From Nitrospira sp. (GTDB lineage Bacteria > Nitrospirota > Nitrospiria > Nitrospirales > Nitrospiraceae): 47,941 bases of DNA. A program made the translations under genes and the position numbers. This document shows, piece by piece, positions 8,205-17,365 of this stretch (the stretch's first letter is position 1; each line of letters starts with the position of its first letter). The notes below the pieces were generated by a model. The model saw only the letters and a program-made list of their open reading frames with translations, was not told where the DNA came from and did not search any database. Location: contig JABFSU010000048.1 of NCBI GenBank assembly GCA_013140455.1, forward strand, positions 1 to 47,941, given 5' to 3'.

Positions 8205-11200
8205 GTGGCAAAATCTCGCGGCGATTCGAAGCTGGCGGTGGCGGGCGCGTTGACGCTCGTGTTGGCCATTGCCGGTGTGCTGCTGGTGAAAGAACCGCTG
8301 CGCAGTTCGCGGCCGGTCGGCACCGGGTTGGAGATGAAACAGAGCACAGGCGAGCAGTTGGTCCGTGCGCGGCTCTGGGAAGATCCGGTGGCGGCAGTGG
8401 AGCGGGCGATCCGGGAGAAGGGATCCCCCAACGCAGCGTCCCTTCCAGAATCACCGTTGGCCCGACGGCTCAGGCCCCTCCGGCAGGCCATCGTCGAACG
8501 GGTCAAGAACGGGCAGCGCCTCACCGTCCTGCTGACGACCACGAGCGGAGGCCCGTATGTAGAAAGCACGGAGTCGCGGCTTCGCGACCGGTATGCGATC
8601 GGTACGGCGCTCGGCGTGGCCTGTTATGCTCCGGAAGACGAAAGCCATCTCTCCTTTATCGATTGGGAACGGCGAGGCCCTGTTCAGGGGGTGCCATATG
8701 AATGGTATCGCCTCAGGAAGACCCGTAGCTGTGGGGAGGCAGGGTCGCGTGCGGATAGTGTGCTCGTCATCTGGTTGCCGGATGAAGCTCTCAGCCGCGG
8801 ATTCCTGGCCACATTGACGTCACTGTCTCAAGGGCTTGTTTGTCAGGAGACGGGCAAGGGCGAGTGCGTGATCGCTGCCGGCACACGCAAGCTGGTGCGG
8901 CTGAATGCATCCTTGCAGCAGGCGGTCACGTTCAAAATCATCGGCCCCCGCAGTTCCTCGGCCTATCGCGCGCTGTTGGACGAGGCAGGGGCGCTGTACG
9001 GCAATCCGCATGACGGGCTCGGGGTCTGGCCGAACGCCGACGGGTCGATCGAGCTCTACTCGCCCTGGGCCAGTGCCATGAAAGGGCTGCTGGCCTATGG
9101 ACTCAAGGCGGAGTCCGGCAAAGGGGCGGCCTGTGCCGTCTATGCAGATTGCGAACATGAGTTTTATCGGCGGCTGGCCGACGCGAACATGCGGCTGGTC
9201 TCCGATGTCGGCTCGGACGAGCAACGGTTCGAATCGCTGATCGCGGAACTGGAACGGCGGCAAGTCCGGCTCGGCTGGGATGCCGTGATTCTCATCGGCG
9301 AGTGGGACTCCTTTTACGGGCGAGCCCTGCCGATCGAGTTCCGTGCGGCCGCCTGTGCCAAGGTGGCGACCTTCACGGAAGAGGATCTCAAGCAGATCCA
9401 GGTGCCGGTGGATATCAAGCGCTGGTGCCCGACCATTCCGCAGGCCGTCGATCTGCAAATCCAGCGGCCCGCCGACTACGAATCGCTCGCCCTCAATGTC
9501 TTTCGCTACAGCTATCTCGGTGGTCTGGACGGAGAAGTGCCGGGCGACGACGCGGCGAGAGCCGCCCGGGCTGCCAAAGCCGCGGCTGCCAATCAGGCCG
9601 TCGACGCGACGCGGGACCGCCCGGAAGGCACCAGCCAGCTCGATTATGTGCGTGCGCTGGTCGCGCGCATTCAGGAGGAGGGGGAGGGTGCCAGAGCGAT
9701 CGGAATTCTGGGGACGGATCCCTACGATGCCTTGCTCATCATCAAGGCGCTCAGGCCCGCGTTTCCCTATGCGATCTTCTTCACCGTGGATCTCGACGCG
9801 CGTCATCTTCATCCAAGCGAATACAAGTCGACGCGCAATATGGTGATCGCCTCGCCGTTCGGGTTGCAGCTGGATGGAAGTCTCCAGCGCGACGTGCCGC
9901 CGTTCCGCAGCAGCTATCAGACCTCGGCCTACTTTGCCGCGCTGCAGGCCCTGCAGCACGTCGTCTGCCGGCCGGCCGGGCAGGAGCGCAGCGCACCGGG
10001 GGGCTGCGCGGCGGGTTACCATGTGTCGATGACGCCGGAGGATCGCACCTACGACGCCGGGCCCCATCCGAGACTCTTTGAAGTGGGCCGGAACGGCGCG
10101 GTGGATCTGAGTGTAGTTGCTCAGGAGGGGGTGCGAACCATCCATCCGCTGCGGCCGGACCTTGACTATACCGATCAGTATGAACAGCTGAAGCAAGGGG
10201 TCGGGTTCAACAATACGGCTATTGCGGCCGGTGTCGTCTTCGTACTTTTGATCGGCACGATCGTGGCCTGGAGCAATCAACGACTCTGGCTCTGGGTCGC
10301 GGGGCATCCAAAAATATTGGGAACGCTGGTGATCATCCTCCTGGCCTCCTTCTCGGCCTTCGTGGCCTTCGGCGGCGCGACGGCGTTGCTCGCCGGTCAT
10401 GACGAAGGCGAGCCGTTTTCCTGGACCGCCGGCATCAGCATCTGGCCGAGCGAATTGCTTCGTCTCCTGGTGGTGCTGCTGTGTCTTGTTCTGCTGGCGA
10501 AAGGTATGCGGGATCTCACCAAGAACAGCGACCTGATCGGCCAGGATTTTCTGTTTCAGGATGAGTCCGGCAGCAAGCGGTTTTCACCCGGGACTTTCTG
10601 GACCAACCTCAAGCGGGTGTTCCATCCGGCCGAGACGATGACGGCGACGACGGTGGATCAGACCTGGTCCTGGTATCGCGAGGCCGGTCAGCCTGCGCAG
10701 CGTGCGGCGCGAACCATACTCCTGTTTCTGCTGTATCTCGCAGTCATGGGGCTGTTGAAAAATTGGGTGTTGGACGAGGAGATGATCCATCCCTGCCGGG
10801 GGCACCTGAGCTGCACGGTCGATTGGGTTCTGACACTTGGCAGCGTGGCGCTCGTGGGTCTGCTCAATCTGGCGGTCTTCGACGCGGTGATGCTCTGCCG
10901 GCGGTGGATCGGCTGGCTGACTGCCTCGACCGGCGGCTGGTCCGATCAGGTGCAGGAGGAATATCTCCGGGACTACGGCCTGGGCCAGGCTCAGAAGGCG
11001 GAGTTTGAGAAATTGAAGTACCTGGCGGTGGTCGATCTGATCGGGCAGCGGACCGAGGTGGTGAATCGCCTGATTCGCTATCCGTTCTTCGCGCTGCTGA
11101 TCATGATCGCTGCCCGGAGCGACTACTTCGATATCTGGAACTACCCGCTTCTCCTCCTGTGCTTCTGGGCGCTGAACGTGCTGCTGGCGTTGCTGGCGGC

Positions 11201-11444
11201 GCTCCTCCTCTACCGGGCGGCGAGCAGGGCGAAAGCCGCCATGCTGACCGGGCTGAGCCGGCAGATGGTCCAGGCCCTGGGGATCGGACAGGATCGTGAT
11301 GTCCGGATGAAGCAGGTCCAGTTCATCACCGACGAAGTCGAAGCGAACGAGCAGGGCGCCTTCGTCCCGCTCTACCAGCAGCCGGTGATCGAATCATCGC
11401 TCTATGGCATCGTCGCATTGTTGCAATATTTGTATATGAGGTAA
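8205..11444 (+). CDS. Large membrane protein of unrecognised family, long extracytoplasmic domain
   Basis: 1079 residues from GTG 8205, with GAGGAG 8 nt upstream. Layout: short basic N-terminus, one membrane segment (~10-28), a ~640-residue hydrophilic region, then about seven membrane segments (~671-691, 704-732, 751-768, 837-856, 873-898, 958-975, 980-1005) and a hydrophilic tail. The large domain has alternating hydrophobic strands such as DSVLVIWLPDEA, WDAVILIGEWDSFYGRALP, AIGILGTDPYDALLIIKALRP and YAIFFTVDLDARHLHPSEY. These suggest one or two Rossmann-like or periplasmic-binding-like lobes. I do not recognise the family. It may sense or bind something outside the cytoplasm, which is speculation. 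The 10-bp gap to the esterase gene suggests an operon. Confidence 0.85.
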   Translation: MAKSRGDSKLAVAGALTLVLAIAGVLLVKEPLRSSRPVGTGLEMKQSTGEQLVRARLWEDPVAAVERAIREKGSPNAASLPESPLARRLRPLRQAIVERVKNGQRLTVLLTTTSGGPYVESTESRLRDRYAIGTALGVACYAPEDESHLSFIDWERRGPVQGVPYEWYRLRKTRSCGEAGSRADSVLVIWLPDEALSRGFLATLTSLSQGLVCQETGKGECVIAAGTRKLVRLNASLQQAVTFKIIGPRSSSAYRALLDEAGALYGNPHDGLGVWPNADGSIELYSPWASAMKGLLAYGLKAESGKGAACAVYADCEHEFYRRLADANMRLVSDVGSDEQRFESLIAELERRQVRLGWDAVILIGEWDSFYGRALPIEFRAAACAKVATFTEEDLKQIQVPVDIKRWCPTIPQAVDLQIQRPADYESLALNVFRYSYLGGLDGEVPGDDAARAARAAKAAAANQAVDATRDRPEGTSQLDYVRALVARIQEEGEGARAIGILGTDPYDALLIIKALRPAFPYAIFFTVDLDARHLHPSEYKSTRNMVIASPFGLQLDGSLQRDVPPFRSSYQTSAYFAALQALQHVVCRPAGQERSAPGGCAAGYHVSMTPEDRTYDAGPHPRLFEVGRNGAVDLSVVAQEGVRTIHPLRPDLDYTDQYEQLKQGVGFNNTAIAAGVVFVLLIGTIVAWSNQRLWLWVAGHPKILGTLVIILLASFSAFVAFGGATALLAGHDEGEPFSWTAGISIWPSELLRLLVVLLCLVLLAKGMRDLTKNSDLIGQDFLFQDESGSKRFSPGTFWTNLKRVFHPAETMTATTVDQTWSWYREAGQPAQRAARTILLFLLYLAVMGLLKNWVLDEEMIHPCRGHLSCTVDWVLTLGSVALVGLLNLAVFDAVMLCRRWIGWLTASTGGWSDQVQEEYLRDYGLGQAQKAEFEKLKYLAVVDLIGQRTEVVNRLIRYPFFALLIMIAARSDYFDIWNYPLLLLCFWALNVLLALLAALLLYRAASRAKAAMLTGLSRQMVQALGIGQDRDVRMKQVQFITDEVEANEQGAFVPLYQQPVIESSLYGIVALLQYLYMR

Positions 11445-11454
11445 CGGATCACTC

Positions 11455-12174
11455 ATGCGCGAAGAACAGATCGGCGGATTGCGGACGCGAATGACGGGCG
11501 GCACGGACGGCAAGGGTGGAGGTCGCGGGCCTCTCGTCCTGCTGCTCCATGGCTTCGGGGCGCCGGGCGACGATCTTGTGCCGCTGGCCGATGCCCTGAA
11601 CGTGCCGGCCGGTACGAGGTTTGTGTTTCCCGAAGGCCCGCTCTCGTTGAGCTTCGGACCTGGCGATGCGCGGGCCTGGTGGCTCATCGACATGGCACGT
11701 ATTGCCCAGGATCGAGCCGCCGGAAGGGTGCGTGATTTATCGCAGGACATTCCCAAGGGTCTTGCGCCGGTACGTGAGACGATGCTGAGTTTCTTGAAAG
11801 AAATCGAGCAGAAGTTCGGCGTCGATCCGAAGAAGACCGTGCTCGGCGGATTCTCCCAGGGCGCGATGCTCTCCTGCGACCTGATGCTGCGAACGACACA
11901 GCCGTATGCCGGGTTGGTTCAACTGTCCGGAACGCTCCTTGCCGCGCAGGAATGGGGTCCGCTGCTCCAGAAGCGCAAAGGCCTGCCGGTCTTTCAAAGT
12001 CACGGGGTGCAGGACGAGATCCTGCCCTACGTCGGGGCGGAACGGTTGCGGGATACGCTGGTCCATGCGGGGCTGTCCGTTGAATGGCACAATTTCCGCG
12101 GGGGCCACGAGATTCCGCGAGTGGTGCTGCAACGGCTGGGGCTGTTCATCACCAAGGCGGTCACTTCTACATGA
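11455..12174 (+). CDS. Phospholipase/carboxylesterase family alpha/beta hydrolase
   Basis: A 239-residue serine hydrolase of the phospholipase/carboxylesterase (acyl-protein thioesterase-like) family. Visible motifs are LLLHGFGAPGDD (oxyanion region), the nucleophile elbow GGFSQGAML, the acid in GVQDEILPY and the catalytic His in GGHEIP. No signal peptide, so cytoplasmic. The start ATG 11455 follows the stop of the large membrane protein by 10 bp, and its stop overlaps the next hydrolase start as ATGA. Substrate cannot be deduced; small esters or acyl thioesters are usual for the family. Confidence 0.85.
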   Translation: MREEQIGGLRTRMTGGTDGKGGGRGPLVLLLHGFGAPGDDLVPLADALNVPAGTRFVFPEGPLSLSFGPGDARAWWLIDMARIAQDRAAGRVRDLSQDIPKGLAPVRETMLSFLKEIEQKFGVDPKKTVLGGFSQGAMLSCDLMLRTTQPYAGLVQLSGTLLAAQEWGPLLQKRKGLPVFQSHGVQDEILPYVGAERLRDTLVHAGLSVEWHNFRGGHEIPRVVLQRLGLFITKAVTST

Positions 12175-12926
12175 GCGACCTACACTCATTCGAACGTGCA
12201 GCCGCTGACGGCAAGCTGATTCGCGGCGATCGCGCGATGGGGAAGGATCGCCAGGTTCTTTTCATCACCGGCTTTCTCTCCAAGCGCTGGGGAAACAAGA
12301 GCAAGGCCTTGGCGCAGTGGTGCCAGGAACAGGGGTGGGGATTCTGTTGCTATGACGTGCGCGGGTTCGGCGATTCGGAGGGCAAATTCACCGATTACAC
12401 ATTGTCCGAGTGGATCGCCGATGCGCGCTCCGTCTTGGGGACGTTGAAGGGTGGTCCGCCACTGACGATCGTCGGCAATTCCCTGGGAAGCTGGATCGCC
12501 TGGTTGATTGCGCAAGAGTTCGAACTCGTCGACCGGCTCATTCTCATCGCCCCGGCGTTCAATATGATGGGCGTTCGCGCAACTCAGATTTCGCCGGAGC
12601 GCCGGCAGGCTTGGCAGAGCTGTGGCCGGATGCCCTGGGATGACGATCCGTTGCACAAGGATTGGCCGTTGTCATGGAAGTGGGTCGAGGAAAGCGAGGC
12701 CTGCTGGCAGACGACATTCGACCGGCTCAGGCCGGTGCGGACGACTATTCTGCATGGATTGCAGGATACGGTGATCCTTCCCGAGGGGAGCCGGGAATTT
12801 GTCCGGCTGCTGCTGGATAAAGTGCCGACGTTCCCGATCGATCTGAACCTGATTCCCGGCGACCATCGACTCAGCAGCCCGGAGCATGTCGAGCGATTTC
12901 ATAAGCTGGTGCTGGGACAACCATAA
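12171..12926 (+). CDS. Alpha/beta hydrolase
   Basis: A 251-residue hydrolase starting at ATG 12171, which overlaps the previous stop by 4 bp. Motifs: FITGFLSKRWG (oxyanion loop), YDVRGFGDSEG, nucleophile elbow VGNSLGSW, acid in GLQDTVILPEGS and catalytic His in GDHRLSSPE. It resembles short serine esterases of the ABHD10/YqiA-like type more than lipases, and has no signal peptide. It is the second of two coupled hydrolases from different subfamilies, which suggests sequential or related substrates. A small Cys-rich gene follows after 9 bp. Confidence 0.85.
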   Translation: MSDLHSFERAAADGKLIRGDRAMGKDRQVLFITGFLSKRWGNKSKALAQWCQEQGWGFCCYDVRGFGDSEGKFTDYTLSEWIADARSVLGTLKGGPPLTIVGNSLGSWIAWLIAQEFELVDRLILIAPAFNMMGVRATQISPERRQAWQSCGRMPWDDDPLHKDWPLSWKWVEESEACWQTTFDRLRPVRTTILHGLQDTVILPEGSREFVRLLLDKVPTFPIDLNLIPGDHRLSSPEHVERFHKLVLGQP

Positions 12927-12935
12927 GGAGCCACA

Positions 12936-13103
12936 ATGCTGACTCTCATTCATAAAGAGTGCGGCGGACCGGCGCTGGATGAATCACCCGTCGGCGAAGT
13001 CTGCGCGATCCCGGTCAATCAGTTCCCCTTTCCCTGCTTCACCTGCCTGGAAGAGATCGTCGACGAATCGGAGGTCAGGCTGTCGCAGGAAATGGGCTTC
13101 TAA
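12936..13103 (+). CDS. Small cysteine-rich protein (55 aa), possible zinc ribbon
   Basis: A short gene with AAGGAG just upstream of ATG 12936, beginning 9 bp after the hydrolase stop. It encodes 55 residues with ECGGPALDE near the start, a further Cys at 23 and CFTC (Cys34, Cys37) in a hydrophobic/aromatic stretch, ending EMGF. Four Cys spaced this way could hold one zinc ion. Good SD, tight spacing and a compositional pattern unlike a random frame support it as a real gene. The family is not recognised. Confidence 0.65.
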   Translation: MLTLIHKECGGPALDESPVGEVCAIPVNQFPFPCFTCLEEIVDESEVRLSQEMGF

Positions 13104-13229
13104 TAGGCTAGTCCGATCATGGCTTTGGTTGGGCAGAGGGCAGCAGGGGTTGAGTTGTGCGGGAATGAGGCGGTCTGCTAAGTTGTGCGGCTCAAGAGCA
13201 TGAATTATTAGCGGAGGATTTCAGGAATC

Positions 13230-14915
13230 ATGGCCACGACTAACGACAAGCAAGTCATTTTCTCCCTCGTCAATGTCGGCAAGGTGTTCCCGCCGAAGAA
13301 GCAGGTGTTGCGCGAGATCTACCTCGGGTTTTACTACGGCGCGAAGATCGGTGTGCTCGGTTTGAACGGATCGGGCAAGAGCTCGCTGCTCAAGATCATT
13401 GCCGGCGTGGATCCCAATTACACCGGCGAGATTACCCGCTCGAAAGGCTACAGCATCGGGTTGCTCGAACAGGAACCGCAGCTCGACCCGAATAAGACGG
13501 TCAAGGAAGTCGTCGAAGAGGGGAAGGCCGAACTGGTGGCGCTGCTCCATGAATATGAAGCGGTAAGCAACAAGATCGGCGAAGTGGGCCCCGATGAGAT
13601 GGAAAAGTTGATCGACAAGCAGGCGCAGATCCAGGAAAAGATCGAAGCGGCGAACGGCTGGGAACTGGAAAACGAACTTGAGGTCGCCATGGACGCGCTC
13701 CGCTGTCCGCCGGCGGATGCGAAGGTCGGGGTGCTCTCCGGCGGTGAAAAACGCCGCGTGGCGCTCTGCCGCCTGATGATTCAGGAGCCGGATATTCTGT
13801 TGCTCGACGAGCCGACGAACCACCTCGATGCCGAATCCGTGCAATGGCTGGAGCAACATCTGCAGCAGTATAAGGGCACGGTCATCGCGGTGACGCACGA
13901 TCGCTACTTCCTCGACAATGTGGCCGGCTGGATTCTGGAACTCGATCGCGGTCACGGGATTCCCTTCCAGGGCAATTACACCTCCTGGCTGGAGCAGAAG
14001 AAGGATCGGCTGGAAAAGGAAGAGAAAGCCGAATCGAAGCGGAAGAAAACGCTCGAACACGAGCTGGAATGGATCCGCATGTCGCCCAAGGCGCGGCAGT
14101 CGAAGGGTAAGGCGCGCTTGAACCGGTATGAGGAACTCGTCAATCAAAAGCAGGACCAGGTCGCGGACGATCTCGAAATCTATATTCCGCCGGGACCGCG
14201 CCTGGGCGATGTAGTCATCGAAGCCAACGGGATCAGCAAGGCATTCGGCGACAAGGTGCTCTATGAGAATGTGAATTTCAGTCTGCCCAAGGGCGGCATT
14301 GTCGGCGTGATCGGCCCGAACGGCGCCGGCAAGACGACTATGTTTAAGATGATTCTCGGGAAAGAGAAGCCGGATTCCGGCACGATCAAGATCGGCGACA
14401 CGGTGAAGCTCGGTTACGTGGATCAGGATCGCAGCCTCGACGGCAACAAGACTGTGTACGAAATCATCTCCGACGGCCAGGACACGATCAAGCTCGGAAA
14501 GGTCGAAGTGAATGCCCGGGGCTATTGCGGACGATTCAACTTTGCCGGGACCGATCAGCAAAAGAAAGTGAAGGAGCTGTCCGGTGGCGAGCGCAATCGG
14601 GTGCATCTGGCCCGCATGCTGAAAGAAGGGGCCAATCTCATCATCCTCGACGAGCCGACGAACGATCTCGATGTAAATACCTTGCGCGCGCTCGAAGAGG
14701 GGTTGGAGAGTTTCGCCGGCTGCGCGGTCGTCAGCAGTCACGACCGGTGGTTCCTCGACCGTCTGGCAACGCATATCCTGGCCTTCGAGGGCGACAGCAA
14801 GGTCGTATGGTTCGAGGGCAACTACAGCGACTACGAAGCGGACCGCAAGCGGCGGCTGGGCAAGGAAGCCGATCAGCCGCACCGGATAAGGTATCGCAAG
14901 CTGACGCGCAACTAG
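13230..14915 (+). CDS. ettA: Energy-dependent translational throttle protein EttA (ABC-F ATPase)
   Basis: A 561-residue ABC-F protein, close to the 555 of E. coli EttA. It binds the ribosomal E site and gates entry into elongation according to the ATP/ADP ratio. The first ATPase domain has [23 protein letters not shown] and [15 protein letters not shown]. The linker carries the basic [21 protein letters not shown] typical of EttA. The second domain has [23 protein letters not shown] and [13 protein letters not shown]. The N-terminal [17 protein letters not shown] matches the subfamily. The SD is GGAGG before ATG 13230. Transcribed alone; a repeat element begins at its stop codon. Confidence 0.95.
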   Translation: MATTNDKQVIFSLVNVGKVFPPKKQVLREIYLGFYYGAKIGVLGLNGSGKSSLLKIIAGVDPNYTGEITRSKGYSIGLLEQEPQLDPNKTVKEVVEEGKAELVALLHEYEAVSNKIGEVGPDEMEKLIDKQAQIQEKIEAANGWELENELEVAMDALRCPPADAKVGVLSGGEKRRVALCRLMIQEPDILLLDEPTNHLDAESVQWLEQHLQQYKGTVIAVTHDRYFLDNVAGWILELDRGHGIPFQGNYTSWLEQKKDRLEKEEKAESKRKKTLEHELEWIRMSPKARQSKGKARLNRYEELVNQKQDQVADDLEIYIPPGPRLGDVVIEANGISKAFGDKVLYENVNFSLPKGGIVGVIGPNGAGKTTMFKMILGKEKPDSGTIKIGDTVKLGYVDQDRSLDGNKTVYEIISDGQDTIKLGKVEVNARGYCGRFNFAGTDQQKKVKELSGGERNRVHLARMLKEGANLIILDEPTNDLDVNTLRALEEGLESFAGCAVVSSHDRWFLDRLATHILAFEGDSKVVWFEGNYSDYEADRKRRLGKEADQPHRIRYRKLTRN

Positions 14916-15030
14916 CAGGCTGTTGATAAAGGCCGCTAGCGGCGTTCTCGCGGCGCTCAGAGGCTCAACGTACGGCACTCAGTACGTCTTCGCCTCGTCG
15001 CTTGCTGGACGGCCTTTCTGAACCGCCTGC
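14915..15030. repeat. Small terminal-inverted-repeat element (MITE/REP-like)
   Basis: A ~116-bp palindromic unit. The 21-nt ends 14915-14935 and 15010-15030 are inverted copies with three mismatches; the inner core of the right arm reads CGGCCTTTCTGAAC. Inside are a perfect 12-bp palindrome GCCGCTAGCGGC (14932-14943) and ACGTAC/GTACGT (14968-14973 and 14982-14987). It begins at the last base of the ettA TAG. It has no coding capacity and resembles intergenic repeats I recall as numerous in Nitrospira genomes. As RNA it could fold into a long hairpin and act as a terminator or mRNA stabiliser for ettA. Confidence 0.75.
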
Positions 15031-15094
15031 GCAGCCATCCGAAACCGTGGCAATTCCGTAGTGGTTGGAGGATGGGACGCTTAGCTCTTCAACA

Positions 15095-16348
15095 ATGCCT
15101 TCTGTAGTCGTCCGGCTCATGAGTGCCCGCTCGATCATCCTGACGTTGGTGTTACTCGGGGTCGGCGGCTGTGCCACGGCCCTGCCGCAGCCGGCGGCTC
15201 CGCCCGTTTCTGCTTCAACCCACGCCAATCAAACGGTCGATCAAGACATCCAACGCGATGGCCGTTTCATCGGCCTGGCTATCTCCGGCGGGGGCAGCCG
15301 GGCCGCCGTGTTTGGCGGGGCGATGCTTCGGGAATTGCACCGATTCGGATTGTTGCAACAGGTCGACGTGATCTCCGCCGTCTCCGGCGGGGCGTTGCCC
15401 GCGGCCTACTACGCGCTCGACGGTTATCGCAGCGTCGATTTTTCCAACGGCTTTTTGAAACGGATGGGGCACGACTTTCAGAGCGATATGCGCGGCCGTT
15501 TCTTGTCGCCCAGTAACCTGCTCACATACTGGTTCACTGATGCGACAAAGTCGGACACCGTCGTGCAAGTGCTGGACGAGCAGCTCTTCCACAACGCGAC
15601 CTTTGCCGACTTGAATCCTGACCGGCCGAAACTCCTGTTGAATGCCACCGACGCCCTCACGGGCGAGCCCTTTGTGATTTCCGATGAGAGCTTTGCCGGG
15701 CTTGTCTTGCCGTTGCCGTCCTTCAGCGTGGCTCGAGCGGTGTATATGTCGGCCGCCTATCCTGGGGTGTTCAATCCGGTCCCCTTATATGGCGGCGCAT
15801 CCTCTTCCGGCTCGACCAGGCGTCCCGCCGTCTTAGCATATGACGGAGGTCCGGTTGATAATCTGGGCGTGAAAACGCTGGTGAATCTTCTGCGAAGCGC
15901 CGATCGGAGCGTACCGGTTGCCACACGATTTCCTGAGGGCTGTCTGATCATTTCCATGGATGCTACGCCGCGCATCGCCGGCGAGCAGGATCAACCCTTG
16001 TCCGCTTCTACCGTCTTGTTGAAAAGTCAGCGCCGTGAAGTGTTAGACGGCGTCGGGATCATCGCAGATCAACAGGACCACAGGATGTTCAGTACGTTTC
16101 CCGTGAACGGAAGCCAGAGCGCCTGCACGTTCTGGCATCTTGCGCTGCGGCAGTTGCCGGATGACGATCCGCTGGGCGCCCGGGTGACCAGGATCAAAAC
16201 AAGTTTTGGATTGGAGGCGTCGGATCAAGACGCTTTAATCCGTGCTGCCCATCAGCTGATCGAGCAGGGAATCAAGATCTCCAGGGAGACGGAGATCAGT
16301 CCTGCGTTCTTGCGTGAGGTTGGTAGTCCGGCAAACACGAGTAGGTGA
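15095..16348 (+). CDS. Patatin-like phospholipase lipoprotein
   Basis: About 417 residues. An N-terminal signal ends in VGGC, a lipobox, so it is probably anchored in the outer or inner membrane. The patatin catalytic set is complete: oxyanion GGGSRAA, nucleophile GXSXG-like element in SAVSGGALPAAYY, and the dyad Asp in YDGGPVDNLG. The family hydrolyses acyl ester bonds of phospholipids; the bacterial substrate here is unknown. Start is uncertain: ATG 15095 and ATG 15119 both give plausible lipoprotein signals and neither has a good SD, though TTGGAGG lies at 15065-15071. It follows the repeat element directly. Confidence 0.85.
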   Translation: MPSVVVRLMSARSIILTLVLLGVGGCATALPQPAAPPVSASTHANQTVDQDIQRDGRFIGLAISGGGSRAAVFGGAMLRELHRFGLLQQVDVISAVSGGALPAAYYALDGYRSVDFSNGFLKRMGHDFQSDMRGRFLSPSNLLTYWFTDATKSDTVVQVLDEQLFHNATFADLNPDRPKLLLNATDALTGEPFVISDESFAGLVLPLPSFSVARAVYMSAAYPGVFNPVPLYGGASSSGSTRRPAVLAYDGGPVDNLGVKTLVNLLRSADRSVPVATRFPEGCLIISMDATPRIAGEQDQPLSASTVLLKSQRREVLDGVGIIADQQDHRMFSTFPVNGSQSACTFWHLALRQLPDDDPLGARVTRIKTSFGLEASDQDALIRAAHQLIEQGIKISRETEISPAFLREVGSPANTSR

Positions 16349-16354
16349 CGGAGA

Positions 16355-16468
16355 ATGGTGTCGCGTCACATCGTCGTGATCGGGAGCACAGAGTATCTGG
16401 GGTATCGGCTCATGGAGACGATTCCATCTGCGCATGACGCAGCACGTCGATTGGGAGGTGCTCAATGA
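16355..16468 (+). CDS. Possible 37-aa coupled small ORF upstream of the SDR gene
   Basis: ATG 16355 opens a 37-codon frame beginning MVSRHIVVIGSTEY and ending at a TGA that overlaps the SDR start as ATGA (16465-16468). The start follows GGAG too closely for a good SD; GTG 16358 would be better placed. It could be a translational coupling leader or a degraded gene remnant. The peptide has no recognised family. Confidence 0.3.
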   Translation: MVSRHIVVIGSTEYLGYRLMETIPSAHDAARRLGGAQ

Positions 16469-17340
16469 AGCCGGTCGCATGGATCACCGGCGCGGGAGGT
16501 TTGGTCGGGAGCTACCTCGTGCGGACCGCATCGCGCTGGGCGCCGGCCTGGGATGTGCGCGGCCTGACCAGGCAGGATGTGGATCTCACGGACGAGGCGG
16601 CGGTTCGCCGCCTCTGGCAGGAGCATCAGCCGGCAGCAGTGATCCACTGCGCTGCGATCAGCCGCCCTGCCGTTTGTGAACAGAATCCCGAGCTGGCCAG
16701 GCAGGTGAACGTCGAGGCCACGACGCACCTCGCCTTGCTTGCGAGCGAGGTGCCGTTGTTGTTCTTTTCGAGCGATCAAGTCTTCGACGGTCGGCAAGGC
16801 CGGTATGTCGAAACGGACCGGATCAATCCAATCAACCGGTATGGTGAAACCAAAGCGGTCGCTGAGGAGTTTGTCTTGAGCAATCCCCGGCACACGGTGA
16901 TCCGTCTGGCCTTGACGGCCGGGACCTCAGCGACCGGCGACCGGAGTTTCGTGGAAGACATGCGGCGAAGCGTCGCCGCAAATCTAGGTCTCATACTCTT
17001 CACCGATGAGTTTCGCAGTCCGGTGCCGGCCGGTGTCGTGGCGCGCGCGGTGTGGGAATTGATCGCCCAGAAGCACTCCGGTTTGTACCATCTGGGAGGG
17101 ACCGAACGGCTGTCCCGAATGGAGATCGGTGAGGCGCTGGCGACATGGTATCCTGAGCTGGCGTCACGCCTTCAGCCGGGCTTAGTGGCCGCCTATCCCG
17201 GGCCGCCACGGCCGCCGGATCTGTCGATGCGTTGCGAGAAGCTCCAACGGCTTCTCCCCTTTCCGATTCCCGGATTCCGTTCATGGTTGATGAATCGTAC
17301 GACCGTCGGTATCGACGTGTGGGACTATCCGCTGACATAG
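16465..17340 (+). CDS. SDR-family NAD(P)-dependent reductase, dTDP-4-dehydrorhamnose reductase-like
   Basis: 291 residues with the extended-SDR/RmlD plan. A Rossmann motif ITGAGGLVGSYL sits at residues ~7-18, VIHCAAIS follows the fourth strand, SSDQVFDG is typical of RmlD-like proteins, and the catalytic Tyr-Lys is in RYGETKAVAEE. The C-terminal half looks like a substrate-binding domain. RmlD itself makes dTDP-L-rhamnose, but no other rml gene is nearby, so substrate is open. The SD is GGGAGG before ATG 16465. It is followed after 25 bp by the DUF1295 gene, probably in the same transcript. Confidence 0.8.
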   Translation: MKPVAWITGAGGLVGSYLVRTASRWAPAWDVRGLTRQDVDLTDEAAVRRLWQEHQPAAVIHCAAISRPAVCEQNPELARQVNVEATTHLALLASEVPLLFFSSDQVFDGRQGRYVETDRINPINRYGETKAVAEEFVLSNPRHTVIRLALTAGTSATGDRSFVEDMRRSVAANLGLILFTDEFRSPVPAGVVARAVWELIAQKHSGLYHLGGTERLSRMEIGEALATWYPELASRLQPGLVAAYPGPPRPPDLSMRCEKLQRLLPFPIPGFRSWLMNRTTVGIDVWDYPLT

Positions 17341-17365
17341 TCCGGTATTGTTGTGTGAGGCCTCG

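Noticed and set aside
8820-10400. Long open frame on the minus strand opposite the large membrane protein
   Set aside because: The plus frame has a good SD, signal/membrane pattern and operon context. The antisense frame is Arg/His/Gly-rich without domains, as expected of a shadow in GC-rich DNA.
13221-14978. Long minus-strand open frame opposite ettA
   Set aside because: ettA is unambiguous on the plus strand; the antisense translation is a codon-bias shadow with no motifs.
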